From Pseudoalteromonas shioyasakiensis (GTDB taxonomy: Bacteria; Pseudomonadota; Gammaproteobacteria; Enterobacterales; Alteromonadaceae), in contig NZ_CP077770.1 of the NCBI RefSeq assembly GCF_019134595.1, forward strand, positions 1,384,001 to 1,448,000: DNA of 64,000 nucleotides, in the 5' to 3' direction. Made by a program: the position numbers and the translations under genes. Within the stretch, counting starts at the first letter, position 1. Each line of letters opens with the position of its first letter. The notes under the pieces were generated by a model, which searched no databases, was not told the origin of the DNA, and worked only from the letters and a program-made list of their open reading frames with translations. Below, one piece after another: positions 40,071 through 50,350 of the stretch.

Positions 40071-41327
40071 ATGACCATCGTAGCACTTGGTATAAATCAC
40101 AAAACCGCATCCGTAGAATTACGCGAAAAAGTCGCGTTTTCGCCTGAGCAAATGTCTGAGGCGTTACAGCAATTAAGTGGTCATGCGCATTTTAATGAAG
40201 CGGTTATTGTTTCGACCTGCAACCGAACTGAAATCTATTGTAGCCTTGCCGAGCGTAATTCCCAAACCTTGTTGCACTGGTTAGCCAGTTTCCATGGTTT
40301 GGATGAACAAGAACTGAGCAACAATATCTATTATCATGAAAATCACGAAGCAATTAATCATTTAATGCGGGTGTCTTGTGGTCTAGATTCGTTAGTACTC
40401 GGTGAGCCGCAAATTTTAGGGCAAATAAAACAAGCCTACCATAATGCAAAAACTCACGATGCCATTGGTGTAACCTTTGACCGCTTGTTTCAAAAAACAT
40501 TTTCAGTGGCAAAACAAGTTCGTACCGAAACTGACATTGGTGCCAGCGCAGTATCTGTTGCTTATGCCGCGGTTAATCTTGCGAAACATATTTACGGCAA
40601 ACTAGATAAAACTAATGTACTGCTAATTGGTGCAGGTGAGACGATTGAATTAGTTGCTAAGCACTTATACCAAAACGATCCGCAAAAAATAACGGTGGCA
40701 AACCGTACCATTGAACGCGCTAAAACGTTAGCGAGTGAGGTTAACGCGGATGTGATTGCACTTGCCCAGTTACCCGAGCGTTTACACGACGCCGATATTG
40801 TTATTAGTTCAACCGCCAGTACCTTGCCCATTATTGGTAAAGGGGTGGTAGAGCAGGCGCTGAAAAAGCGCCGCCACAAACCAATGTTATTTATCGATAT
40901 TGCGGTACCGCGTGATATCGAAAGCCAAGTAGGCGAATTAGATGCTGCCTATTTGTATTCTGTTGATGACTTACAAGCCATAGTAAGCGAGAATATCGCC
41001 GCCCGTGAGCAGGCTGCGGAGCAAGCGCAAGCTATTATTCGCTCACGTACCGATGAATTTGCTATGTGGTTGCGTTCACTCGATTCGGTGGATCTTATTC
41101 GCCATTATCGCAACGATGTACAAGATATAAAGTCAGAACTTGTCGAAAAAGCCCTTGGCCAGCTACAAGCAGGTAAAGAGGCAGAAAAAGTAATACTCGA
41201 GTTGGCAAACAAACTGACCAACCGCTTGATGCACGCACCTACCCGTGCCATTCAAGATGCTGCTAAAAAAGGTGAAGCAGCGGAGTTAAGCCAATTAAAG
41301 AAAATGTTAGGTATTGATCAGGAATAG
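40071..41327 (+). CDS. hemA: Glutamyl-tRNA reductase
   Basis: HemA reduces the glutamyl group of Glu-tRNA to glutamate-1-semialdehyde, the first committed step of tetrapyrrole synthesis. The protein has the nucleophilic cysteine in STCNRTEIYC and the SLVLGEPQILGQIKQAY block. The NADPH domain contains VLLIGAGETIELVAKH. A TTG three codons upstream is in frame, but the ATG at 40071 gives the family start MTIVALGINHKTA and the E. coli length of 418. It shares a 62-base divergent spacer with lolB. Confidence 0.96.
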   Translation: MTIVALGINHKTASVELREKVAFSPEQMSEALQQLSGHAHFNEAVIVSTCNRTEIYCSLAERNSQTLLHWLASFHGLDEQELSNNIYYHENHEAINHLMRVSCGLDSLVLGEPQILGQIKQAYHNAKTHDAIGVTFDRLFQKTFSVAKQVRTETDIGASAVSVAYAAVNLAKHIYGKLDKTNVLLIGAGETIELVAKHLYQNDPQKITVANRTIERAKTLASEVNADVIALAQLPERLHDADIVISSTASTLPIIGKGVVEQALKKRRHKPMLFIDIAVPRDIESQVGELDAAYLYSVDDLQAIVSENIAAREQAAEQAQAIIRSRTDEFAMWLRSLDSVDLIRHYRNDVQDIKSELVEKALGQLQAGKEAEKVILELANKLTNRLMHAPTRAIQDAAKKGEAAELSQLKKMLGIDQE

Positions 41328-41334
41328 TCGTTAA

Positions 41335-42420
41335 ATGAAAGAGTCTGTTTATAGAAAATTAGAAACCTTAGTTGAGCGTTATGAGGAAGTGCAAGCGCTA
41401 CTAAGCGACCCCTCTGTGATCAGCGACCAAAATCGCTTTCGTGCCTTATCTAAAGAATACTCAGAATTAGAAGAAATCGTAAAAGCATTTTTAGCTTACC
41501 AACAAGCACAAGATGATGTTGCTACAGCAGAAGAAATGTTAAAAGACTCTGATCCTGATATGCGTGAAATGGCGCAAGAAGAATACAAAGAAGCAAAAGC
41601 ACAAATTATTGCATTAGAAGATGAAATCCAAATTCTAATGCTACCAAAAGACCCTAAAGACAATAATAACGTCTATTTAGAGGTTCGTGCCGGTACTGGT
41701 GGTGATGAAGCTGCTATCTTCGCAGGTGACTTATTCCGTATGTACAGCCGCTACGCTGAAACTAAAAAGTGGAAAGTAGAGGTAGTAAGTACTAACGAAG
41801 GTGAGCACGGCGGTTATAAAGAAGTCATTGCGCATATCTCTGGCGAAGGCGTGTATGGTCAGCTTAAGTTTGAATCAGGTGCGCACCGTGTACAACGTGT
41901 ACCAGAGACTGAGTCGCAAGGCCGTGTTCATACCTCAGCTTGTACTGTAGCCGTTATGGCAGAAATTCCTGAAGCGGAAGCAATTGAGATTAATTCTGCA
42001 GATATTAAAGTAGATACTTTCCGTGCATCGGGTGCCGGTGGTCAGCACGTAAATAAAACTGACTCAGCAATCCGTATTACGCACATTCCAACGGGTGTGG
42101 TTGTAGAGTGTCAGGATGAGCGTTCGCAGCATAAAAACCGTGCCAAAGCGATGTCTGTACTAGGTGCACGTTTACAACAAGCTGAAGATGAAAAGCGTCA
42201 AGCGGCTGAAGCGTCAGAACGTCGTAACTTAGTAGGTAGTGGTGACCGCTCTGAGCGTATTCGTACTTATAACTACCCGCAAGGTCGTATTACCGATCAC
42301 CGTATTAATTTAACACTTTATCGTTTGAATGAAGTAGTGGCCGGTGATTTAGGAACTGTTATCGAACCTCTAATGCAAGAACACCAAGCTGACTTACTTG
42401 CTGCGATGGGCGATGAATAA
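41335..42420 (+). CDS. prfA: Peptide chain release factor 1
   Basis: RF1 ends translation at UAA and UAG. The 361-residue protein has the peptidyl-hydrolysis motif GAGGQ in [15 protein letters not shown]. The stop-codon recognition loop [15 protein letters not shown] carries the PxT tripeptide as PET. It follows hemA by 7 bases and is followed 2 bases later by prmC, whose product methylates the GGQ glutamine. Confidence 0.97.
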   Translation: MKESVYRKLETLVERYEEVQALLSDPSVISDQNRFRALSKEYSELEEIVKAFLAYQQAQDDVATAEEMLKDSDPDMREMAQEEYKEAKAQIIALEDEIQILMLPKDPKDNNNVYLEVRAGTGGDEAAIFAGDLFRMYSRYAETKKWKVEVVSTNEGEHGGYKEVIAHISGEGVYGQLKFESGAHRVQRVPETESQGRVHTSACTVAVMAEIPEAEAIEINSADIKVDTFRASGAGGQHVNKTDSAIRITHIPTGVVVECQDERSQHKNRAKAMSVLGARLQQAEDEKRQAAEASERRNLVGSGDRSERIRTYNYPQGRITDHRINLTLYRLNEVVAGDLGTVIEPLMQEHQADLLAAMGDE

Positions 42421-42422
42421 TC

Positions 42423-43265
42423 GTGCCACAAAGCATTGAACAAGCAATTGTTGCTGCAACGGCGTTATTAACGCCTAGCAGCGACAGTGCTAAGTTAGAC
42501 GCACAAGTCCTGTTATTATCCATTCTTGATAAACCTCGTAGCTACTTATTTACCTGGCCCGAAAAACAACTTACCGAACAGCAACAACGTGATTTTGAAC
42601 AAGCATGTCAGCGTCGTTTAAATGGTGAACCAGTTGCTCACATTGTTGGTTTCCGTGAATTTTGGAGTCTTCCTTTAAAGGTTAATCCAACAACTCTGAT
42701 CCCAAGACCTGATACCGAAACGTTAGTTGAATATGCTTTAGGCCTTGAGCTACCTTCTGCTGCAAACGTGCTTGACTTAGGCACTGGCACAGGGGCAATT
42801 GCCTTGGCATTAGCCAGTGAAATGCCTAATTGGCAGGTGACAGGGGTTGATAGAGTGGCTGATGCAGTTGAGCTTGCCGAAGAGAACAAACAACGACTCA
42901 ATATTAACAACGCCACTTTTGCGTTAAGCAATTGGTTTAGTGCAGTAAGTACACAAAAGTTTGACCTAATTGTTAGCAACCCACCGTATATTGAACATGA
43001 TGATGAGCACTTAAGCCAAGGTGATGTTCGCTTTGAACCGCTCTCTGCATTAGTTGCAGATGACGACGGTATGGCTGATATTAAACAAATTATTACTATC
43101 GCACGTGACTATTTAGCAACAAATGGCTATCTTTTAATAGAACATGGCTACAAACAAAGTGTGAAGGTACAAGAATTTTTTGCACAAATGTCGTATAGCC
43201 ATATACTTACAATTAAAGATCTTGGCGGTAATGACCGTGTAACATTAGCACAATGGCCTAAATAA
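42423..43265 (+). CDS. prmC: Release factor glutamine methyltransferase PrmC
   Basis: PrmC N5-methylates the glutamine in the GGQ motif of RF1 and RF2. The 280-residue protein has the SAM motif VLDLGTGTGAIALAL and the substrate motif NPPYIE. The start is GTG at 42423, two bases after the prfA stop, giving MPQSIEQAI and the usual family length. It closes the hemA-prfA-prmC unit. Confidence 0.96.
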   Translation: MPQSIEQAIVAATALLTPSSDSAKLDAQVLLLSILDKPRSYLFTWPEKQLTEQQQRDFEQACQRRLNGEPVAHIVGFREFWSLPLKVNPTTLIPRPDTETLVEYALGLELPSAANVLDLGTGTGAIALALASEMPNWQVTGVDRVADAVELAEENKQRLNINNATFALSNWFSAVSTQKFDLIVSNPPYIEHDDEHLSQGDVRFEPLSALVADDDGMADIKQIITIARDYLATNGYLLIEHGYKQSVKVQEFFAQMSYSHILTIKDLGGNDRVTLAQWPK

Positions 43266-43310
43266 CAATAAAGCGCACTGTGCGTACATAGCCTTTGAGG
43301 ATCCCATAGA

Positions 43311-44849
43311 ATGGATGATTTTTTGTTTTCGGATGAAGCACTTGATGAAGTAAGTGAGGTGGTTCAGGGTAGTTGGAAAGTCATCGTCGTTGATGACGAG
43401 CCAGAAGTACATGCCGTAACAAAGCTTGCGTTAAGTGACTTTGAATTTCAAGATAAACGTTTAGAGTTCATTAGCGCCTATTCGGGTGAAGAAGCCAAGC
43501 AAGTTATTCAAGAGCACCCAGATGCGGCTATCGTACTACTCGATGTGGTTATGGAAACTGACGATGCAGGCCTCAAAGTTGCTAAGTTTATTCGTGAAAC
43601 CGCAAAAAATAATCACATTCGGATCATTCTTCGTACAGGCCAGCCTGGGCAAGCACCCGAGCGTCAAGTTATCGTTAATTACGATATCAATGATTACAAA
43701 TCAAAAACTGAACTAACAGCACAAAAACTGTTCACTGTGGTGATGTCGAGTTTACGTTCTTACCGTGACATTTTATCGATTGAGCAATCTCGCCAAGGCC
43801 TTGAAAAAATTATTAAAGCATCGCGCGATATTTTCTCGACTCATTCACTTGAGAGCTTTATTGAAGGGGTAATGCAACAACTTACCTCATTGCTAGGTAC
43901 CGTTGATCAGGCCATGTATGCAACAAGTTTAGTTGCTAGTAACCCGCAAGATAACCAAAAGAAGCTAGTGGTGTTTTCAGGGCGAGGTGAGTTTGAACGC
44001 AGTGAAGGCAAGGCGATTGAAGAAGTGCTTGATGAGGAGCAATTACAAGCCTGTCAGCAAGCACTGAGTGAAAAAACCATTGTTTATCGTGAGAACTATT
44101 TATTTGCCTATTGCAGTAGTGAATATAATCACAACTCGATGTTATTTATTTCTGGTATCCCGAAACATTTAACCGACACTCAGCGCCATTTGATTGAAAT
44201 TTTCTCGCAAAATGTACAGCTGGCGTATGAAAATGTACAGTTACAATCTGAAATCGAAGCAACACAACAAGAGTTAGTATTTAGGCTCAGTGAAGCATTA
44301 GAGCAACGTTCAACAGAAACAGGTAACCATGTAAAACGTGTGTCGCACATTTGTTATGAACTTGCCATGGCCTATGGTCTATCAAAACGCGAAGCAGAAC
44401 TTATTCGCTTAGCTGCGCCACTGCATGATGTGGGTAAAGTGGGTATTCCTGATGCCATCTTAAATAAGCCTGGGCCACTTACCGACGAAGAGTGGGCCAT
44501 TATGCAGCAACATGCTGAAAAAGGTCATTTAATTTTAAAAGACTCAAATCGTGACATTGTTAATACTGGGGCGATTATTGCGTTAGCGCACCATGAGCGC
44601 TGGGATGGCTCAGGCTATCCGAATGGTTTAAAAGGTGATGACATTCCAATTGCAGGTCGCATTGTAGCCTTAGCTGATGTGTTTGATGCACTGCGCCATA
44701 AGCGTTGTTATAAAGAGCCGTGGTCACTTGACGATGTAGTTAAAGAAATTAATGCGCAACAGGGTAAACAATTTGACCCTAAGCTAATCGAAGTGTTTAA
44801 TCAGCGCGTTAAAGAAATAGAAGACGTACTTGTACGTTATCCAGATTAA
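43311..44849 (+). CDS. Response regulator with DUF3369 and HD-GYP domains, probable c-di-GMP phosphodiesterase
   Basis: A 512-residue three-domain protein. The receiver domain (about 20-150) has VVDDEPEVHAV and the phospho-acceptor region VLLDVVMETDDAG. The middle (about 155-320) resembles DUF3369, a GAF-like sensor domain. The HD-GYP domain has HDVGKVGIPDAIL, HHERWDGSGYPNGLKGDDIP and the later ALADVFDALRHKR. All visible HD and GYP residues are intact, so hydrolysis of cyclic di-GMP is likely. No histidine kinase is adjacent. It sits between prmC and sirB2, where E. coli has nothing. GAGGAT precedes the ATG. Confidence 0.9.
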   Translation: MDDFLFSDEALDEVSEVVQGSWKVIVVDDEPEVHAVTKLALSDFEFQDKRLEFISAYSGEEAKQVIQEHPDAAIVLLDVVMETDDAGLKVAKFIRETAKNNHIRIILRTGQPGQAPERQVIVNYDINDYKSKTELTAQKLFTVVMSSLRSYRDILSIEQSRQGLEKIIKASRDIFSTHSLESFIEGVMQQLTSLLGTVDQAMYATSLVASNPQDNQKKLVVFSGRGEFERSEGKAIEEVLDEEQLQACQQALSEKTIVYRENYLFAYCSSEYNHNSMLFISGIPKHLTDTQRHLIEIFSQNVQLAYENVQLQSEIEATQQELVFRLSEALEQRSTETGNHVKRVSHICYELAMAYGLSKREAELIRLAAPLHDVGKVGIPDAILNKPGPLTDEEWAIMQQHAEKGHLILKDSNRDIVNTGAIIALAHHERWDGSGYPNGLKGDDIPIAGRIVALADVFDALRHKRCYKEPWSLDDVVKEINAQQGKQFDPKLIEVFNQRVKEIEDVLVRYPD

Positions 44850-44870
44850 TTAAAATAAAATTAGGGGCAT

Positions 44871-45245
44871 ATGGATTATTTAGCAGTAAAACATACTCAC
44901 ATGTTATTTGCCGTGTTGAGTATTATCTTATTTTACGTTCGTTCTTTTTCACGCTTAAAGACGGGCGCTCTGGCAAAAAATAAAGTAGTGTTTATTGGCA
45001 GCCACAGTATCGACACTTTATTGCTTGTTTCTGCCGTGGCATTGATTGTAATGGCAGGTTTTAACCCACTTGAACAATCTTGGTTATTAGAAAAGATAAT
45101 CTTAGTGGTTGCTTATATTGTGCTAGGTATTGTTGCAGCTAAACAAAGCGCACAAGGCGCGAAGGTTGTATTACTTGCCATAACCACGCTTATTTTATTA
45201 GCAATTGGTTATTTAGCGTCTGCAAAAACAGCACTTCTTTTATAA
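44871..45245 (+). CDS. sirB2: SirB2 family membrane protein (YchQ)
   Basis: A small 124-residue protein with four predicted transmembrane helices, matching the SirB2/YchQ family, which starts with the hydrophilic DYLAVKHTHMLFAVLS. SirB2 was named as a possible virulence regulator in Salmonella, but its biochemical role is unknown. It holds the conserved place between prmC and sirB1, interrupted here by the HD-GYP gene. Confidence 0.88.
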   Translation: MDYLAVKHTHMLFAVLSIILFYVRSFSRLKTGALAKNKVVFIGSHSIDTLLLVSAVALIVMAGFNPLEQSWLLEKIILVVAYIVLGIVAAKQSAQGAKVVLLAITTLILLAIGYLASAKTALLL

Positions 45246-45377
45246 CAAATCTCTAGGCGGTATTTGATGGCATTGACTGTCGTACCGCTTTTTTATATCT
45301 CATCGCTCAGTATTGGTAACTTAGGGCAAAAGTAGGTAAACTAGCTGTTCGTTTTTGAAAGAGATGTAGCAGTATAA

Positions 45378-46205
45378 ATGACCACCCCTTGGTTTGAAGA
45401 TCAAAATGAATCCTATCAAGATGAGGCCTTTGACGCATTTTCTTCTAAAGTGCTTTATCGTTGTATCGACGCCGAATTAAAGTGGGATCAACAAGCTGAT
45501 TTAACAGCCTGTTATGACACCCTTAATGAGCTTGAAAATACGGTAACAGCTCTTTGCGCCGAATTAAAAGAGCCACATGAGCGTCTCGATAAGTTACTTG
45601 ATACCTTTTATCAGCAATGGCTGTTTAGCTCATCAAGCTTAAAAGTGCCAGAGTATACGTTAAATAGCTTTAGCTATACCATTACTATGCGCAGTGGTAC
45701 ACAAACAACGCTGGCAATTTTACTTTGTCATTTATTACAGCATGCTGAACTTGATGCCACAGTCACGCTTAGCCAGGGAGACGTGCACATTCACGTTGGG
45801 ATGAGTGATGAAGAAGGCTATTTAATTGAGCCAAGCACAGGTCAGCAGAGTTGGTACATAACACCAGAGAATGCCTGTGAAGAAAATGGTGATGAGCAAG
45901 AACCGCTTGAACTGATTTTTGAAGAAGAGCTTTATAAGCTGTATCTAGCCCAACAAAAATGGTCGTTTATCAGCGAAAGTAAATTTGGCCATGCTTTGCA
46001 TTGTGTTGAAATGCTGATGGAATTAATTGGTGATGACCCGTATGAGCGTCGTGACCGCGGCTATTTACTTAATCAGCTAGATTGCCCAAAAATGGCGCGT
46101 GATGATTTGCAGTACTTTATTAATGAGTGCCCAGATGATCCTGCTATCGAAGTTATTCAGCATCAAATTGCTGAAATAGAAGACAACAATAATACACACC
46201 ACTAA
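45378..46205 (+). CDS. sirB1: SirB1 family protein (YchA), transglutaminase-like with TPR
   Basis: A 275-residue cytoplasmic protein of the SirB1/YchA family. The central part is a degenerate transglutaminase-like domain (around YTITMRSGTQTTLAILLCHL and VHIHVGMSDEEGYLIEPSTG). The C-terminus is a TPR-like region ending in RDRGYLLNQLDCPKMARDDL and further helices. Function is not known; the family travels with hemA-prfA-prmC-kdsA. A 132-base gap separates it from sirB2. Confidence 0.87.
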   Translation: MTTPWFEDQNESYQDEAFDAFSSKVLYRCIDAELKWDQQADLTACYDTLNELENTVTALCAELKEPHERLDKLLDTFYQQWLFSSSSLKVPEYTLNSFSYTITMRSGTQTTLAILLCHLLQHAELDATVTLSQGDVHIHVGMSDEEGYLIEPSTGQQSWYITPENACEENGDEQEPLELIFEEELYKLYLAQQKWSFISESKFGHALHCVEMLMELIGDDPYERRDRGYLLNQLDCPKMARDDLQYFINECPDDPAIEVIQHQIAEIEDNNNTHH

Positions 46206-46220
46206 TTTAAAGGAACATTT

Positions 46221-47474
46221 ATGACTGACGCCCACAGTGCGCTAATTACCAATGACGCAGTCGTACTTGGTTTGCTTGCCGTTATTTTGGGGTTTATTTT
46301 TAAAACCTCGCACAGTAATAATGCTGCCTGCCAAAAATTTTATAAATATGTACCGGCATTATTGCTTTGCTACTTTTTACCATCATTACTCAATACATTT
46401 GGGATTGTTGATGGTCATTCATCAAACGTTTACTACGTAGCATCTCGTTACTTACTTCCAGCCTGTTTAATCTTGCTTACTATCAGTATTGATTTAAAAG
46501 CGATCTTAAACCTTGGGCCAAAAGCGTTGATCATGTTTTTAACAGGCACCATGGGTATTGTTATCGGTGGCCCACTGGCTATCTTAGTGATGAGTGCCGT
46601 TTACCCAGAAGCGGTGGGTGGTCATGGCCCTGATGCTGTTTGGCGTGGTATGACGACCATTGCCGGCAGCTGGATTGGTGGCGGCGCAAACCAAGCTTCA
46701 ATGAAAGAAATGTTTGATGTAGGTGGTGATATCTTCTCTGCAATGGTGACCGTTGATGTGATAGTAGCTAACTTATGGATGGCTGTACTTTTATTAATGG
46801 CAGCAAACCATAAGGCGATTGATGCTAAAACAGGTGCAGATACGCGTGCAATTGAAGATTTAAAAGAGCGCGTAGAAAAGTATCATGCTGAGCATGCGCG
46901 CATGCCTACCTTAAATGATTACATGACGATTATCGCTATTGCCTTTGGTATTACAGGCCTTGCGCATTTTTGTGCCGACTTTTTAGGTCCGTTTTTTGGG
47001 GCTAATTTCCCATGGGCACAAGAATATAGTTTAAACAGTAAATTCTTCTGGTTAATCGTTATCTCTACCACAATTGGTATTAGTTTATCGTTTACTAAAG
47101 TTCGCCATATTGAAGCTTTTGGTGCGTCAAAAGTAGCATCAAGCTTTTTATATATTTTAGTTGCTTCAATTGGTTTACACATGAATATAACTGCGATTTT
47201 TGACTCGCCAATGTACTTTGTACTTGGTGCGATTTGGATGATTACCCATGCAAGCTTAATGTTAATCGTCGCGAAACTAATTAAAGCACCACTGTTTTAT
47301 ATGGCAGTAGGCTCTCAAGCCAATGTAGGCGGCGCGGCATCAGCACCTGTTGTCGCATCAGCATTCCACCCGTCACTTGCGCCAGTGGGTGTTTTACTTG
47401 CTGTTTTAGGCTATGGTGTAGGTACTTACATGGCTTATATTTGTGGATTAATGCTACAAGCTGTTGCACCTTAA
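46221..47474 (+). CDS. DUF819 family integral membrane protein
   Basis: A 417-residue protein with about ten to twelve predicted transmembrane segments, resembling the DUF819 (YjcL-like) family. Conserved glycine-rich stretches include GTMGIVIGGPLAIL, TTIAGSWIGGGANQASMKE and VGSQANVGGAASAPVVASAF, the last two looking like paired inverted half-repeats of a transporter. Substrate is unknown. AAAGGAAC precedes the ATG, 15 bases after sirB1, and kdsA starts 9 bases after the stop, so it appears inserted into the sirB1-kdsA operon. Confidence 0.85.
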   Translation: MTDAHSALITNDAVVLGLLAVILGFIFKTSHSNNAACQKFYKYVPALLLCYFLPSLLNTFGIVDGHSSNVYYVASRYLLPACLILLTISIDLKAILNLGPKALIMFLTGTMGIVIGGPLAILVMSAVYPEAVGGHGPDAVWRGMTTIAGSWIGGGANQASMKEMFDVGGDIFSAMVTVDVIVANLWMAVLLLMAANHKAIDAKTGADTRAIEDLKERVEKYHAEHARMPTLNDYMTIIAIAFGITGLAHFCADFLGPFFGANFPWAQEYSLNSKFFWLIVISTTIGISLSFTKVRHIEAFGASKVASSFLYILVASIGLHMNITAIFDSPMYFVLGAIWMITHASLMLIVAKLIKAPLFYMAVGSQANVGGAASAPVVASAFHPSLAPVGVLLAVLGYGVGTYMAYICGLMLQAVAP

Positions 47475-48338
<864 letters not shown>

Positions 48339-48355
48339 GTATATAAGTATGAAAT

Positions 48356-48379
48356 AGGCGACCATGGTCGCCTTTTTTT
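48356..48379 (+). terminator. Terminator after kdsA
   Basis: AGGCGACCATGGTCGCCT is a perfect 18-base palindrome followed by seven T. Confidence 0.87.
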
Positions 48380-48433
48380 ATTTGTATCGCTATAATCGAC
48401 GCATAAGAAAAACTAATTCTAAGTTTGGTGTTT

Positions 48434-49330
48434 ATGTCTCGTCGTTTACCTCCTTTAAATGCACTAAAAGCATTCGAAGCCGCTGCCCGCCATTTGAGCT
48501 TTACCAAAGCAGCAGAAGAGCTATATGTAACGCAGGCCGCGGTGAGCCACCAAATTAAAACCCTTGAAGAGCATTTAGGTCTAAAGCTGTTTTTACGTAA
48601 GAATCGTTCTTTGCTGTTAACCGAAGAAGGCCAAGGCTACTTTTTAGATATAAAAGAAATTTTTACCCAGCTGATTGATGCCACAGAAAAACTACTAGCC
48701 CGAGGTGCGAAAGGGTCACTCACGGTAAGTTTAACGCCAAGTTTTGCGATTCAATGGTTAGTACCCAGACTTAGTTTATTTAATGAATTGCATCCAGAAA
48801 TAGACGTGCGAATTAAAGCACAAGATCAGGATGAAAATTCACTTTCTGACGATGTAGACATTGCTATCTACTATGGCCGTGGGCACTGGAGTGGCGTGCA
48901 GACTTATAAGCTGCACACTGAATACCTAGTGCCGTTATGTAGCCCATTGTTGTTAACGGGCCCTAAGCCGCTTAATCAACCCAGTGATTTAGCAAATCAT
49001 ACCTTATTGCATGATACGACACGTAAAAACTGGAAAACCTGGATGAAAACGGCAGGTGTACGTAATGTACAAGTTAACCAAGGGCCGATTTTTAGTCACT
49101 CATCGATGGTATTGCAAGCCGCGGTACATGGGCAGGGGGTTGCAATTGGTAATAGCGTTTTAGCAAAACCCGATATTGATGCGGGACGACTCGTCATTCC
49201 ATTTAATCACTCATTAGAAAGTAAAAATGCGTACTATTTAGTGATCCGCGAATCGCAAACAGAGCTTGGCAAAATAGTGTCTTTCAAAGACTGGATGCTG
49301 AGCTTAGTTGAACAAGAACAAGAGTATTAA
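48434..49330 (+). CDS. gcvA: LysR-family regulator, GcvA type
   Basis: The protein has the GcvA-like N-terminus RRLPPLNALKAFEAAARHLS followed by the LysR helix-turn-helix (FTKAAEELYVTQAAVSHQIK) and a substrate-binding domain. GcvA controls the glycine cleavage operon in E. coli. Many GcvA-like paralogues exist, but the downstream ygdD and rlmM genes are the same as in E. coli (gcvA-ygdD-rlmM), which favours gcvA itself. Upstream TTG and GTG codons are in frame; the ATG at 48434 gives the expected start MSRRLPP (298 residues). Confidence 0.87.
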   Translation: MSRRLPPLNALKAFEAAARHLSFTKAAEELYVTQAAVSHQIKTLEEHLGLKLFLRKNRSLLLTEEGQGYFLDIKEIFTQLIDATEKLLARGAKGSLTVSLTPSFAIQWLVPRLSLFNELHPEIDVRIKAQDQDENSLSDDVDIAIYYGRGHWSGVQTYKLHTEYLVPLCSPLLLTGPKPLNQPSDLANHTLLHDTTRKNWKTWMKTAGVRNVQVNQGPIFSHSSMVLQAAVHGQGVAIGNSVLAKPDIDAGRLVIPFNHSLESKNAYYLVIRESQTELGKIVSFKDWMLSLVEQEQEY

Positions 49331-49331
49331 C

Positions 49332-49976
49332 ATGTTACAGTGGTTTAAAAGTGCAACGGGCAAGGCGCGTGCACAGTTTATATTTGCCCATGGTGCAGGG
49401 GCAGGCAGTGATTCTGAGTTTATGCAAACAATGGCTAACTTGATTAGTCAGCATGATATTGATGTAGCGCTGTTTGATTTTCAGTATATGCAAATTGCTA
49501 AAGAAACAGGCAAGCGTAGGCCACCCGAGCGCGCTCCTAAGCTACTTGCCTACTTTAGTGAAGTTTTAGCCGAGCGCCAGCCTGAGTTGCCACTATTTAT
49601 TGGGGGTAAATCTATGGGTGGGCGTATGGCTTCTATGCTTTGTACTGAGCAGGACCAAGCTCAAATTGCTGGCGTGGTTGCTTTTGGCTATCCGTTTCAC
49701 CCACCGGGTAAACCCGAAAAACTTCGCATAGACCATTTTGTTGATATGCCATGCCCATTTTTAGTGCTGCAAGGTGAACGCGATACGTTTGGGAATCAGC
49801 AAGAACTCGCTGAGCTTGAAATGGTTAATCCGCCAGAGATTAAATTTCTCAAAGATGGTGACCACTCATTAAAACCTCGCAAAAAAAGTGGCATTACAGA
49901 ACAAGAAAACTTACAGCAAGCTGCAGATTATGCAGCACAGTTTATTTTGAATTTAGCGGCTGGAGATGCGAAATGA
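49332..49976 (+). CDS. Alpha/beta hydrolase of the KANL3/Tex30-like family
   Basis: A 214-residue protein with an alpha/beta hydrolase fold: FIFAHGAGAGSDSEFM for the oxyanion region, the nucleophile serine in IGGKSMGGRMASML, the acid in LQGERDTFG and the histidine in KDGDHSLKPRKKSG. The ATG at 49332 immediately follows the gcvA stop; an earlier start inside gcvA is possible but unlikely. The stop overlaps the start of the ygdD homologue (ATGA). The substrate is unknown; the gene is an addition to the gcvA-ygdD-rlmM order of E. coli. Confidence 0.87.
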   Translation: MLQWFKSATGKARAQFIFAHGAGAGSDSEFMQTMANLISQHDIDVALFDFQYMQIAKETGKRRPPERAPKLLAYFSEVLAERQPELPLFIGGKSMGGRMASMLCTEQDQAQIAGVVAFGYPFHPPGKPEKLRIDHFVDMPCPFLVLQGERDTFGNQQELAELEMVNPPEIKFLKDGDHSLKPRKKSGITEQENLQQAADYAAQFILNLAAGDAK

Positions 49977-50341
49977 TCAAACTATATTTAATGATTGGTA
50001 GCTTATTTTGCATGCTTTCAGTAATGCTTGGCGCATTTGCTGCTCATGGTTTAAAAAGCCGCGTTTCTGAGTATGCGATTGGAATTTTTAAAACCGCTGC
50101 TGAATACCAAATGGTGCATGGCCTTGCATTGATAGCAATTGCTATCTTAATTAAGTGGGGCATGAACTTAAGCTGGGCTGGTGGATTTTTTATCGCAGGT
50201 ACCGTGTTATTTAGCGGTAGTTTGTATTTACTCGCACTAACGGGCATGAAATGGCTTGGGCCTATCACCCCAATTGGCGGTGTTTGTTTTATTATTGGTT
50301 GGGCTATTTTGTTAGTTCAAGCAGCACGATATAAGTTTTAA
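49973..50341 (+). CDS. ygdD: DUF423 family membrane protein (YgdD)
   Basis: A 122-residue protein with four predicted transmembrane helices. It starts with the family sequence GAFAAHGLKS near residue 22 and has KTAAEYQMVHGLALIAIAI; the glycine-rich TPIGGVCFIIGWAILL is near the end. DUF423 proteins have no established function. It lies between the hydrolase (4-base overlap) and rlmM (9-base gap). Confidence 0.92.
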   Translation: MIKLYLMIGSLFCMLSVMLGAFAAHGLKSRVSEYAIGIFKTAAEYQMVHGLALIAIAILIKWGMNLSWAGGFFIAGTVLFSGSLYLLALTGMKWLGPITPIGGVCFIIGWAILLVQAARYKF

Positions 50342-50350
50342 GGGTTATCT

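Noticed and set aside
41890..41935. PET instead of PAT/PVT in the stop-codon recognition loop of RF1
   Set aside because: The motif is defined as PxT, and the rest of the protein is normal, so this is likely ordinary variation.
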